This document shows positions 26,639 to 35,259 of a stretch of DNA of 64,000 nt, in pieces; the stretch's first letter is position 1, and the number at the start of each line of letters is the position of its first letter. Made by a program: the position numbers and the translations under genes. The notes below the pieces were generated by a model, which was given only the letters and a program-made list of their open reading frames with translations, had not been told where the DNA came from and did not search any database. This stretch comes from Rhodospirillales bacterium. GTDB lineage: Bacteria; Pseudomonadota; Alphaproteobacteria; Rhodospirillales; Defluviicoccaceae. The stretch covers positions 992,001 through 1,056,000 of the forward strand of contig JADJQT010000002.1 in NCBI GenBank assembly GCA_016712595.1, written 5' to 3'.

Positions 26639-29328
26639 TGCCCGATGCGGTCTCGTCCGCGGTGCGGACGACCTGCCCCTACTGCGGCGTCGGCTGCGGG
26701 GTCGTGCCGGCCGCGGACGGCGCCGGCGGCTGGCAAGCGCGAGGTGATACCGAACATCCAGCGAACTTCGGCCGGCTCTGTTCGAAAGGCTCGGCGTTGG
26801 GCGAAACCCTCGGACTCGACGGCCGGCTCTTGCATCCGATGATCGAGGATCGGCAGGTGAGCTGGGACGAGGCGCTTGCGGCCGTCGCCGCCGGCTTTTC
26901 CCGGGTCATCGACCGGCATGGCCCGGATGCCGTCGCCTTTTACGTATCCGGCCAGCTCTTGAGCGAGGACTACTACGTCGCCAATAAGCTGATGAAGGGC
27001 TTTATCGGCTCGGCCAACATCGATACGAACTCGCGACTATGCATGGCGTCCTCGGTGGCCGGCCACAAGCGTGCTTTCGGCGCGGACGTGGTGCCCGGCT
27101 GCTACGCGGACCTCGACGCCGCCGATCTGATCGTGCTCGTCGGCTCCAACGCCGCCTGGTGCCACCCGGTGCTGTTCCAGCGGATGGTGCGCAACCGCGC
27201 GAGCCGCGGCGCGCGGATTGTCAACATCGATCCCCGGCGCACGGCGACGGGCGAGGAGGCGGACCTGCAGCTCTCGCTTCGCGGCGGTGGCGATGCGATC
27301 TTGTTCAGTGGGCTGCTCGTCGATCTGGCGCGGCGCGGGCGGATCAATAAGTCCTATGTCGATGCGCACACCGAAGGGTTCGCCGAGGCACTGGCGACGG
27401 CGCGTGCGCTCGCCCCGGACGCGGCTGCGACGGCACGCGCCTGCGGACTGGCGATCGTGGACGTGGAGCGCTTTTTCGCTTGGTTCGCCGAAACCGAGCG
27501 GGTCGTTACCTGTTATTCACAGGGCGTCAACCAGTCGGCGGGGGGAACCGACAAGGTCAATGCCATTATCAACTGCCACCTCGCCACTGGCCGGATCGGC
27601 CGTGAGGGTGCGGGGCCGTTATCGCTCACCGGTCAGCCGAATGCCATGGGTGGCCGTGAGGTAGGCGGTCTCGCCAACCAGCTCGCCGCCCACATGGGGT
27701 TCGATCCAGCCTCGATCGACCGGGTGCGCCGCTTTTGGCGGGCACCGCGCATGGCCGTCGCCGAGGGCTTCAAGGCGGTCGAGATGTTCGATGCCGTCGC
27801 CGACGGACGCATCAAGGCCCTGTGGGTGATCGCCACCAACCCGGTGGTGAGCCTGCCGCGCGCCGATCGGGTGCGCGCCGGGCTCGAACGCCTCGAAATG
27901 TTCGTCGTCTCGGACAATGTCGCGCGCGCCGATACGGTCGTGCGGGCGCCGATCCGCCTGCCGGCGTGCAGTTGGGGCGAGAAAGACGGCACCGTTACCA
28001 ACTCGGAGCGCCGAATCAGCCGGCAGCGCGCCTTCCTGCCCGCACCCGGCGAGGCCAAGCCCGACTGGTGGATCGTCTGCGAGGTCGCCAAGCGCCTGGG
28101 TCATGCACACGCGTTCGACTTCCCGTCGACGGCGGAGATCTTCGCCGAACACGCGGCGCTCTCCGCCTTCGAGAACGCGGGAAGCCGTGCCTTCGATCTG
28201 GGGGCGCTGGCGGACCTGTCACCCGCTGAGTATGACGGCCTTTTTCCAGTTCAATGGCCGGTGCGGCGGAACCTGACCGCGGCCGAGCCGTCGCGGTTCT
28301 TCGCCACCGGTGGGTTTTTCACTACGAGCGGCAAGGGGCGTTTTGTCGGCGTTGGCGCGCCGGCGGAGGTGGGGGAGGCTGGGACCACGACCACCGACAG
28401 CGCCTTTCCGCTACGCCTGAATACCGGTCGCATTCGTGATCAATGGCACACGATGACCCGGTCCGGCAAAAGCCCGCGCCTCGCCCAGCACCTGTGCGAG
28501 CCGTACGTCGAGATCAGCACCGACGATGCCAGCCGCTTGTGCCTGAGCGAGGGCCGTCTCGCCCGCGTCCGCTCCGCCCACGGCGAGGCCGTCCTTCGTA
28601 TCGTCGTCAGCGAGGGGCAGCGGCCCGGCACCATTTTCGTTCCGATCCACTGGAGTGATGAGAATTCCAGCAGCGGGAGGATCGGCGCTGTGGTCCATGG
28701 GACCACCGATCCAATCTCCGGCCAGCCAGACAGCAAAGCAACGCCGTGCCGGATCGAGCCGTGCGAGTTCGCCTTCTCCGGCTATGTCCTCGCCCGCCAG
28801 CAGATCTCGATGCCCGCGCCGTTCTGGGTGCAAATCCGCCTCGGGGCCGGCTGGCTCTATAAGGTCGCCTTCGATGCCGAGCCACGGCCATCCTGGCCCG
28901 AGTGGACGGCGCGCCTGTTTTCCGCCGAACCTGCGCATCTGCTGACGCTCTCGGATCCGCAAAACGCCAGTTACCGCGCTGCCTACCTGCGCAACGGCGA
29001 TCTTATCGGCTGCCTGTTCGTCGCGGCGCGCGCACCGTTGCCGGCCTGGGACTGGCTTGCCGGCCTGCTGGGTCAGTCCGCCCTGGATGACGTGAGCCGA
29101 CGGGCGCTTCTCGCCGGACGGACCACCTCGGGCGCCGTCGATCAGGGACCGCTGGTCTGCGCCTGTTTCGCGGTCGGACGCAATCAGATCGCCAGCGCGG
29201 TCGCCGTCGATGGCTGCTCGTCGGTGGATGCGATCGGCGCCGTGCTGCGCGCCGGGACCAACTGCGGGTCCTGCATTCCCGAGTTACGCAAAATCATCGC
29301 CAGCGAGGGTGTCTGCGATGCCGCATGA
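26638..29328 (+). CDS. nasA: Assimilatory nitrate reductase catalytic subunit
   Basis: This 896-residue cytosolic molybdoenzyme reduces nitrate to nitrite. The N-terminal [4Fe-4S] site is C13, C16, C20 and C48 (TTCPYCGVGC, then FGRLCSKG). Bis-MGD-binding stretches include NSRLCMASSVAGHKRAFG, the INIDPRR-like IVNIDPRRTATGE, GREGAGPLSLTGQPNAMGG and LPACSWGEKDGTVTNSERR. The C-terminus carries a BFD-like [2Fe-2S] domain (VCACFAVGRNQ, then NCGSCIPEL, about residues 840-890), as in Klebsiella-type NasA. No Tat signal is seen. ATG 26638 overlaps the upstream TGA by one base. MobA, needed for bis-MGD, ends the same gene train. Confidence 0.95.
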   Translation: MPDAVSSAVRTTCPYCGVGCGVVPAADGAGGWQARGDTEHPANFGRLCSKGSALGETLGLDGRLLHPMIEDRQVSWDEALAAVAAGFSRVIDRHGPDAVAFYVSGQLLSEDYYVANKLMKGFIGSANIDTNSRLCMASSVAGHKRAFGADVVPGCYADLDAADLIVLVGSNAAWCHPVLFQRMVRNRASRGARIVNIDPRRTATGEEADLQLSLRGGGDAILFSGLLVDLARRGRINKSYVDAHTEGFAEALATARALAPDAAATARACGLAIVDVERFFAWFAETERVVTCYSQGVNQSAGGTDKVNAIINCHLATGRIGREGAGPLSLTGQPNAMGGREVGGLANQLAAHMGFDPASIDRVRRFWRAPRMAVAEGFKAVEMFDAVADGRIKALWVIATNPVVSLPRADRVRAGLERLEMFVVSDNVARADTVVRAPIRLPACSWGEKDGTVTNSERRISRQRAFLPAPGEAKPDWWIVCEVAKRLGHAHAFDFPSTAEIFAEHAALSAFENAGSRAFDLGALADLSPAEYDGLFPVQWPVRRNLTAAEPSRFFATGGFFTTSGKGRFVGVGAPAEVGEAGTTTTDSAFPLRLNTGRIRDQWHTMTRSGKSPRLAQHLCEPYVEISTDDASRLCLSEGRLARVRSAHGEAVLRIVVSEGQRPGTIFVPIHWSDENSSSGRIGAVVHGTTDPISGQPDSKATPCRIEPCEFAFSGYVLARQQISMPAPFWVQIRLGAGWLYKVAFDAEPRPSWPEWTARLFSAEPAHLLTLSDPQNASYRAAYLRNGDLIGCLFVAARAPLPAWDWLAGLLGQSALDDVSRRALLAGRTTSGAVDQGPLVCACFAVGRNQIASAVAVDGCSSVDAIGAVLRAGTNCGSCIPELRKIIASEGVCDAA

Positions 29329-30475
29329 TCTCGATGACAGCCGGATCGGCCCGCTGGAGTTGCTGCCGGTGTTTTTCCGCCTGCACGATCGCACGGTGAT
29401 CGTCGCTGGCGACCGCGATTGCCTCATCTGGAAAACGGACGTGCTGTTGGCGGCGGGCGCACGGGTGATCTTGGCAACGACAGCGCTGGCAACGGACGAC
29501 CTGCGCGCGACTGTCCAGCGTACGTCGGGCCAGTTGACCGTTCGCTCACGCGCGTGGTGCGCCCAAGACCTTGGCGGCGGTGTGGCGCTTGCCATTGGCG
29601 CCTTTGCGTTTGAGACGGACGCGCTCGCGTTCAGCGATGCGGCGCGCGGCCAAGGGATACCCGTCTGTCTCGTCGATCGGCCGCAGCTCAGCGATGTCTG
29701 CTTCGGCTCGATCGTCGCGCGCGGACCGCTCACGGTCGCCATTTCGACCGGCGGTTCCGCGCCCATCGTCGCCCAGGCTGTGCGACGCCGCATCGAAGCC
29801 CTGCTGCCGTTGCGTATCGGCGACTGGCTGCTCGCGGCGAAGGCGCTACGCGCCGCACCCGCGTTCGCCGCGCGCGCTCACGTCGTCCGGCGCCGGTTCT
29901 GGGAGTCGTTCGCCGAGCGACTGTTCGATTGCGGCGAGCGCGCCCCAAACGCGGCCGACCTCGCGATTGACCTCGGTGAACGCGTTCCTGCATCCGCCAG
30001 CCTTACGGTGATGGACGACGCCGGCGGTTCGCCCGACGATCTCACCTTGCGCGCCGTCCGCGCCCTGCAGTGCGCCGATGTCATCCTTTACGACCGGGCC
30101 GTCCCTCCCGCCATCCTGCGGCTCGCGCGGCGTGACGTCATGCGCATGCCCGCCGACGCGGCTGCCGGCGAGAGCGCCGGCCCGGACATCGGCCCGTGCG
30201 AACCATTGACTGTCGCGCGTGCCATCCGCGCCGCGGTGGCCGCGGGCAAGCGGGTGGTTCGCGTCTGGTCGTCTGCCACGCCGATGGCCCAGCGGCGGGC
30301 CGAACTTGCCGGCGTCGGACGGCAGGACGTGCGAACGATCGGCCTGCCGTCTGCCGCGCGCACGATCCGTCTCGGCCAAAATGCTGCGGCGGCGCGAAAT
30401 GGCGCCTTTGGCGGCAGCCAGCCGGTTCAGCGCGCACGCCAAGGGGTTGCGCGCAAGCGCGCTGCCGGCAAGTAG
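29318..30475 (+). CDS. Siroheme-synthase-like protein, degenerate CysG
   Basis: This 385-residue protein aligns by eye with CysG: an N-terminal precorrin-2 dehydrogenase/ferrochelatase domain (LELLPVFFRLHDRTVIVAGD, VARGPLTVAISTGGSAPIVA) and a C-terminal part that resembles the start of uroporphyrinogen-III methyltransferase (DDLTLRAVRALQCADVILYD). Key motifs look changed: the NAD-binding GGGxxA is replaced by AGDRDCLIWK, the methyltransferase GAGPGDPDLLT is DDAGGSPDDLT, and the GGDPFVFGRGGEE loop is missing. So methyltransferase activity is unlikely, and dehydrogenase activity is uncertain. It overlaps nasA by 11 bases (ATG 29318) and makes sense as siroheme supply for NirA if still active. 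A separate CobA elsewhere would be needed. Confidence 0.8.
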   Translation: MPHDLDDSRIGPLELLPVFFRLHDRTVIVAGDRDCLIWKTDVLLAAGARVILATTALATDDLRATVQRTSGQLTVRSRAWCAQDLGGGVALAIGAFAFETDALAFSDAARGQGIPVCLVDRPQLSDVCFGSIVARGPLTVAISTGGSAPIVAQAVRRRIEALLPLRIGDWLLAAKALRAAPAFAARAHVVRRRFWESFAERLFDCGERAPNAADLAIDLGERVPASASLTVMDDAGGSPDDLTLRAVRALQCADVILYDRAVPPAILRLARRDVMRMPADAAAGESAGPDIGPCEPLTVARAIRAAVAAGKRVVRVWSSATPMAQRRAELAGVGRQDVRTIGLPSAARTIRLGQNAAAARNGAFGGSQPVQRARQGVARKRAAGK

Positions 30476-30487
30476 CGGCGGCGTCGG

Positions 30488-31126
30488 GTGAGCACCAGCG
30501 ATACCGTCGAGCCCGAGCGCGCCCTGCGACAAGGGCTGCTGGAGCTGATCGCATCACGGCGATCCGTGGCGCCGAAACGCCTGCGCCTCCCGGGGCCGAG
30601 CGATGGTGAAATCATCCAGATGATCGCCGCCGCGCTGACCGCGCCCGATCATGGTGCGCTGCGACCGTGGCGCTTCATCCATGTCACGGACACGGCGCGC
30701 GCGTCGCTTGCCGAGGTGTTCGTTGAAGCGAAGCGACGGCGCCTGCCCGCGGCCGGCCCCGAAGTCCTTGATCGCGAGCGCGAGAAGGCGCTGAACGGGC
30801 CGTGCCTGCTTGTCGCCTGTGCGCGCCTGACACCCGACGCTGCCGGCATTCCCGTGCATGAGCAGCTTGTGTCGGTCGGCGCGGCTGTGCAGAACCTGCT
30901 GCTGGCGGCTCATGCCCTTGGATATGGTGCCATGCTCGTCAGCGGTGAGAAGGCGCGGGACGATCTGGTGCGCGCGGCGTTCGATCTGCGAGCGGACGAG
31001 ATCCTGATTGGCTTCATTGCCATCGGCGCGATCGGCTCACCCCGGCCCGGCAGGCCGCGGGCGAGCGTCGAAGAGCATCTGTCGCGCTGGACCGGCCCGA
31101 GCGCTGCGAAGGCGCCGGAGGCCTGA
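30488..31126 (+). CDS. Nitroreductase family protein
   Basis: This 212-residue protein starts at GTG 30488. It has the FMN-binding nitroreductase pattern of the YdjA type: an N-terminal Arg-Arg-Ser cluster (IASRRSVAPKRL), PDHGALRPWRFIHV (compare APDHGxLRPWRF in YdjA), and VSVGAAVQNLLLAAHALGYG near the middle. Such enzymes use NAD(P)H to reduce nitro compounds or quinones in the cytosol. It sits 12 bases after the CysG-like gene and immediately before mobA, so it may be co-transcribed with the nitrate genes. Its role there is unknown; the true substrate cannot be told. Confidence 0.85.
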   Translation: MSTSDTVEPERALRQGLLELIASRRSVAPKRLRLPGPSDGEIIQMIAAALTAPDHGALRPWRFIHVTDTARASLAEVFVEAKRRRLPAAGPEVLDREREKALNGPCLLVACARLTPDAAGIPVHEQLVSVGAAVQNLLLAAHALGYGAMLVSGEKARDDLVRAAFDLRADEILIGFIAIGAIGSPRPGRPRASVEEHLSRWTGPSAAKAPEA

Positions 31127-31831
31127 GTGATCCCAGAAGATCCCGGTGATGCCAGCAGCGCCGTGGCCGCCGTAGACGAGGTCACGGCGGCGGTTATTCT
31201 CGCCGGCGGCCGCGGCACGCGGTTCGGCGGCGTCGATAAGGGGCTTGTGCTCCTCGCGGGTCGTCCCCTGATCGCCCATGTCGCTGGGCGTATCCGCGGG
31301 CAGGTGGCCCGGCTGTTCATCAACGTCAACCGCCCGGATGCCGCGTATCGTCGATTTGGCGCCATCCTATGTCCCGACGCGCCACGCGCGAGGCCGGCAA
31401 CCGGTCCCCTGGTTGGCCTGGTCAGCGCTTTCGCAATGATCGATGCCGAAACGGGAGAGCCGCCGTACATTCTCAGCGTGCCCGTCGATACGCCGTTCCT
31501 GCCGTCTGACCTCGCCATGCGACTGGCGAGCGCGGCGAAGAAAACCGGAGCACCGGCGGCGTTTGCTACGAGCGGTGGCCGCGATCACCCGACAATCGCC
31601 GCATGGGATCGACGGGCTCGGCGCGCTGTTCGCCGCATGCTCGACGAACAGCCTGAGATCAGCCTTCGCGCGATCATGGTGCATCTGGGCGCGGTGCCCG
31701 TTGCCTATGCCGATGATCCCATCGATCCGTTTTACAACATCAACACACCCGCCGACCTTGATGCCGCAACGTTGGCGATTCATCAAGGGAACGAAAACGC
31801 CGATCCGCGGCAACCGCCCGACGCCGTTTAA
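31127..31831 (+). CDS. mobA: Molybdenum cofactor guanylyltransferase
   Basis: This 234-residue protein attaches GMP to molybdopterin, giving the MGD form needed by NasA. The family signature AVILAGGRGTRFGGVDKGLV is at about residues 22-41, followed by RPLIAHVAGRI, and the later SVPVDTPFLPSDLA carries the metal-binding Asp; DPFYNINTPADL near the end matches the typical C-terminal motif. It starts at GTG 31127, one base past the stop of the nitroreductase gene. It is the last gene of the nitrate train. No clear intrinsic terminator follows. Confidence 0.95.
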   Translation: MIPEDPGDASSAVAAVDEVTAAVILAGGRGTRFGGVDKGLVLLAGRPLIAHVAGRIRGQVARLFINVNRPDAAYRRFGAILCPDAPRARPATGPLVGLVSAFAMIDAETGEPPYILSVPVDTPFLPSDLAMRLASAAKKTGAPAAFATSGGRDHPTIAAWDRRARRAVRRMLDEQPEISLRAIMVHLGAVPVAYADDPIDPFYNINTPADLDAATLAIHQGNENADPRQPPDAV

Positions 31832-32022
31832 TCAGCGTCGTCGGCTGCGGCATCCGCCGGTTTGTTCATCCACAGGTACGCCGGAAGGCCGGTTATCGCC
31901 GTGCCGCCAGCGACCAACACCTGCTCAGTGACAGTAATCGGTATCTCGCCGGTGATGCTTAAATCACCATCGCGGAAGCCACGTGCTGAAAGACGAGGCT
32001 CGGCGGTTGCACTGACCGGCAA
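31828..32022 (-). pseudogene. Possible gene remnant, tail-to-tail with mobA
   Basis: A 64-residue open frame with a TTG start ends four bases into the mobA stop region. Its last third (TAITGLPAYLWMNKPAD) faintly resembles the last membrane helix and tail of APC amino-acid permeases, so a decayed permease end is one reading. There is no ribosome binding site of note. It may equally be chance. I would not name a function. Confidence 0.25.
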
Positions 32023-32069
32023 CGCGCCGTGTCGCAGCGATCAAGAAATCGCATCCATAAGTAGAAATA

Positions 32070-32177
32070 TTATAGTGAAAACGGCCAGAAAACGAGTACG
32101 CCCAGTCCGGTTGCGGCAATCAACAGGGGAACGAAGAACTGGGACGTCATTTCCTTCAGAAGCTTGTTCTGAATCAT
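32070..32177 (-). CDS. 35-residue single-pass membrane protein (unannotated small ORF)
   Basis: ATG at 32177 follows AGGAGG (complement of 32185-32190) by seven bases, a perfect Shine-Dalgarno. The product begins MIQNKLLKEMTSQFFVPLLI and ends AATGLGVLVFWPFSL: a short basic N-terminus and one hydrophobic helix of about 20 residues. It is too short for standard gene finders. Upstream (32273-32286) is a CRP/FNR-type box. The neighbours are mobA and an M16 peptidase gene, with no obvious partner. Small membrane subunits of oxidases or transporters look like this, but nothing identifies the partner. The coding call rests on the ribosome site and the composition. Confidence 0.6.
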   Translation of the reverse strand: MIQNKLLKEMTSQFFVPLLIAATGLGVLVFWPFSL

Positions 32178-32272
32178 GATTGGTCCTCCTCGCAGAAGCA
32201 TTGACTTGCATACGCTTGCACGTCAACCGCATTCGCTAATGCCACATATACCTGCGCTCAGTCAATTTAGCA

Positions 32273-32286
32273 GTGATATAAATCAC
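32273..32286. promoter_or_regulatory. CRP/FNR-family binding box
   Basis: GTGAT-ATAA-ATCAC, within AGTGATATAAATCACA, fits both the FNR pattern TTGAT-N4-ATCAA (one change per half) and the CRP pattern TGTGA-N6-TCACA (one change). It lies in a locally AT-richer spacer about 96 bases upstream of the small membrane ORF on the reverse strand. TATATG at 32260-32255 on that strand could be its -10. Confidence 0.5.
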
Positions 32287-32381
32287 AGAAGTTCAACCGA
32301 AGTAAACGCAGGTGTCATGGAAGAATAAGCAAGACTCGTGCCGAAACGTTCGCGCATGCAAAATGCGCGGGGATGCTGCGT

Positions 32382-33737
32382 TTAACGTGCATCGTGCAAT
32401 CCTTGCGGGTGGCCGACGATCGCAAATGTCAGTCGATCGGCGTCGAGTAGCTCACGGGCAAGCGCGTCGACATCGGAACGAACGACATCGTTGATCAAGT
32501 GTTCCCGGCGATTGAGGTAATCGATGCCGAGATTTTCGATCTGGATCGAAACCAGCAACGCGGCCAACCGGCCACTTCCGGCGAATCGCAAGGGAAATGA
32601 TCCGGTCAGATAGGCTTTCGCGTCCGCGAGCTCGCTGTCGCTCACGCCGTCGTGTGCGATCCGAGCCCACACTCGGCGAATCACCGCCACCGTTTCGCCG
32701 GCGCTCTTGTTGGCGGTACCGGCACCGCCGAGGATCAGTGCCGAGTGATCAAGCGGCGCGAGGCCGGTGTAGACCGAATAGGCGAGCCCGCGCTTTTCGC
32801 GTACTTCGTCGAACAGACGTGAGGTGAGGCCGCTTCCGCCGAGGATCTGGTTCAGGACGTTCAGCGCGTAAAAGCGCGCGTCGTCGCGTCGCAGGCCCGC
32901 CTGTGCGAAGGCGATCGCGCTCTGGGGGACGTTCATGTCGACGACCGCAATGCGCCCGTCGGCATTGGCCGCGACATCGGCGACGCTGCCCGGCGCGGCG
33001 TGGGGCGCCAGCCCGGCGAAGGTCGAGATGAGAACGCCCCTGAGTTGCTCCGGCGTGATGTCGCCGACGACACCGACGACGAGACGATCACGGGCAAGTC
33101 GTTCGGCGACGAACTGCCGCAGGTCGGCGACGGTGATGCGCTCAAGGCTTTCGGCCGTGCCCCCTGGCGGGCGGCCGTAAGGGTGATGGGGATAGAGCAT
33201 TGACCAGAGCGTCCGAGCGGCCACGGCGTTCGGGTCTTCGGCCTCCTGACGCAGTGCCGCCTGCAGCTGGTTGCGGATGCGTGCGACCGGCTCGGCGTCA
33301 AACCGCGGCTGCGTCAGCGCCAGGCGCAGCAGGTCGAAGGCGATTTCGCGGTGCTGCGTCAACGTCTGCACCGTGCCGGCGAACGTATCCTGGCCGGCAT
33401 CGAAGCCCAGGCGGATGCCCTGGTCTTCCAGGCGCTGCTGAAATGCGTCGCTTTCGAGGTCGCCGGCGCCCTCATCGAGCAATCCCGCCACCATCGTCGC
33501 GCGACCGGACTGGTCGGCAGGATCGCGCGAGGCACCGGCATCGCGAAAGGCGATGCGCATGGCGATGATCGGATTGGCATGGTCTTCGACCAGCCAGGCT
33601 TCGATGCCGTCGCCGTCGATTTTCTCGATCTGCACGGCGAACGCCGGCACGGGCGAAAGCAGGACGGCAAGGGCGAGAACACCGGCGCCGCACAGCAACC
33701 GGCGCCAGAGCACCACGACCGGTCCGGAGGGTTGCAT
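32382..33737 (-). CDS. M16 peptidase-like protein, non-catalytic partner
   Basis: This 451-residue exported protein has a signal peptide (LLCGAGVLALAVLLSPVPAFA, about residues 14-34) and the insulinase fold in both halves. The zinc-binding HxxEH of active M16 enzymes is missing; the equivalent helix reads LLDEGAGDL. The C-terminal half has the glycine-rich REKRGLAYSVYTGLAPLDH region and the basic residues that shape the substrate cavity. Such proteins pair with an active subunit, which is encoded directly upstream with a one-base overlap (33737). The complex probably degrades short peptides in the periplasm. Substrate unknown. Confidence 0.88.
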   Translation of the reverse strand: MQPSGPVVVLWRRLLCGAGVLALAVLLSPVPAFAVQIEKIDGDGIEAWLVEDHANPIIAMRIAFRDAGASRDPADQSGRATMVAGLLDEGAGDLESDAFQQRLEDQGIRLGFDAGQDTFAGTVQTLTQHREIAFDLLRLALTQPRFDAEPVARIRNQLQAALRQEAEDPNAVAARTLWSMLYPHHPYGRPPGGTAESLERITVADLRQFVAERLARDRLVVGVVGDITPEQLRGVLISTFAGLAPHAAPGSVADVAANADGRIAVVDMNVPQSAIAFAQAGLRRDDARFYALNVLNQILGGSGLTSRLFDEVREKRGLAYSVYTGLAPLDHSALILGGAGTANKSAGETVAVIRRVWARIAHDGVSDSELADAKAYLTGSFPLRFAGSGRLAALLVSIQIENLGIDYLNRREHLINDVVRSDVDALARELLDADRLTFAIVGHPQGLHDAR

Positions 33738-35194
33738 CAGCGAATCCCCGAGTTCACGGGCGCATTGATCGGCGTGGACGAAGCCGCCGGCGCTGGGTGG
33801 TTCATGGCGTCGTCCTCGGTGCCTGCGGGAGCGCTCAGGCGGGCGATGACACTCGGGCGGCCGAACACGGCGCGGGCGGCGTCATCGACCTCGGCGGGCG
33901 TCACGGCGGCAATCCGCTCCGGCCAGTCCTCGACGTCGTTGATCGAACGGCCGACGGCCAACGCCTGCCCGAGGACGCGGGACGCGGTCGTGTATGAATC
34001 ACGGGCGAAGACGACGTCGATCAGCATGTGCTGCCGTGAGCGCTCGACGTCGTCGACCGGCACGCCGGTCGCAACGACGGCGCCGACGATCTCTCGGATC
34101 GCGCTCTCAAGCTGATCCAGGGAAACGCCCGGACGGGGACTGGCGGCAATATCGAAGGTCGAAGGTCCCCGGCGCAGCGGATCATACCAGGCGGACGCGG
34201 AGATGGCGACGGGTCGCTCGACGACCAGCTTGCGATAAAGCTGGCTTGTCGCGCCGCCGCCGAGCGCGTCGGCCAGCACCTGCAACGCGTAGGTATCCGC
34301 TGTGGCGCTGGTGCCGTAGCTGGCGGCCGGCCAGCTCAGGGTAAGGAGCGGCTGGCGCACCCGCGGGTCCTGAAGTTCGACGATCCGCTCGGCCCGCTGT
34401 GCAGGCTCGGTGATCATCGGGCGCTGGGGCGTCTGCCCCTTCGGTACGGCGCCATAGGTGCGGCGCGCCAGCGCCTCGACCTCGTCACGGGTCACGTCGC
34501 CGGAGATCACGACGACAGCGTTGTTCGGCGTATACCACCGTTGGTAGAAATCAATCACGTCAGCGGTGGTGAGCGCGGCGATTTCGTGCTCCCAGCCGAT
34601 GATCGGTTTCCGGTAAGGGTGGTTGAGGAAGCGCACGGCCTGCGCCTCCTCGCCGAGGATCGCACCCGGATCGTTGTCGATACGCTGGCGTCGTTCCTCG
34701 AGCACCACCCGCTTTTCCGGCTCGACCTGCGCGTCGTTCAAGGTGAGATTGCGCATCCGGTCGGCTTCCATGCGCATGACCAGCTCGAGCCGATCCTTGG
34801 CGATGTTCTGGAAGTAGGCGGTAAAGTCCTGAGAGGTGAAGGCGTTTTCCTGCCCGCCGTTGCGCGTGACCGCGGCGGAGAATTCGCCTTGGGGGACGTC
34901 CGGCGTTCCCTTGAACATCAGGTGTTCGAGCAGGTGGGCGAGACCGGACCGCCCGGGCTCTTCGTCCGCGGAGCCGACCAGGTACCAAGCCATGTGGCTG
35001 ACGACTGGTACGCGCGGATCGGAGATGACGACGACGCGGAGGCCGTTGTCGAGCGTGAACGCTTGCGGATCGAACACGCGCGCCGCAGCCGTGCCCGCGG
35101 TAACGCCGATAGCGGCGATGCTCACGACGGCGATCAGCGCGCGCCAGCCGCGACGGCGACGCGTACGGCTCGCCGTCGTTCTCGGAAATACCAT
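33737..35194 (-). CDS. M16 zinc peptidase, catalytic subunit
   Basis: This 485-residue exported protein has an Arg-rich N-terminus and a hydrophobic export segment (ALIAVVSIAAIGVTAGTAAA, about 19-38). The inverted zinc motif is H87-L-L-E90-H91 within GRSGLAHLLEHLMFKGT, with the distal Glu expected in the helix NDAQVEPEKRVVLEER some 75 residues on. Length and order match the processing-peptidase-like family found in alphaproteobacteria as a pair of adjacent genes. It is followed by the non-catalytic partner. Function is periplasmic peptide cleavage. It lies downstream of the DUF3035 lipoprotein, with a 65-base gap (35195-35259). Confidence 0.93.
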   Translation of the reverse strand: MVFPRTTASRTRRRRGWRALIAVVSIAAIGVTAGTAAARVFDPQAFTLDNGLRVVVISDPRVPVVSHMAWYLVGSADEEPGRSGLAHLLEHLMFKGTPDVPQGEFSAAVTRNGGQENAFTSQDFTAYFQNIAKDRLELVMRMEADRMRNLTLNDAQVEPEKRVVLEERRQRIDNDPGAILGEEAQAVRFLNHPYRKPIIGWEHEIAALTTADVIDFYQRWYTPNNAVVVISGDVTRDEVEALARRTYGAVPKGQTPQRPMITEPAQRAERIVELQDPRVRQPLLTLSWPAASYGTSATADTYALQVLADALGGGATSQLYRKLVVERPVAISASAWYDPLRRGPSTFDIAASPRPGVSLDQLESAIREIVGAVVATGVPVDDVERSRQHMLIDVVFARDSYTTASRVLGQALAVGRSINDVEDWPERIAAVTPAEVDDAARAVFGRPSVIARLSAPAGTEDDAMNHPAPAASSTPINAPVNSGIR

Positions 35195-35259
35195 GAACTG
35201 TCCTTTGTCGGCTCCCGCCCCGGCGCTGCCCGTGTTCGCGATAGTGCCGGTGGAACCGA

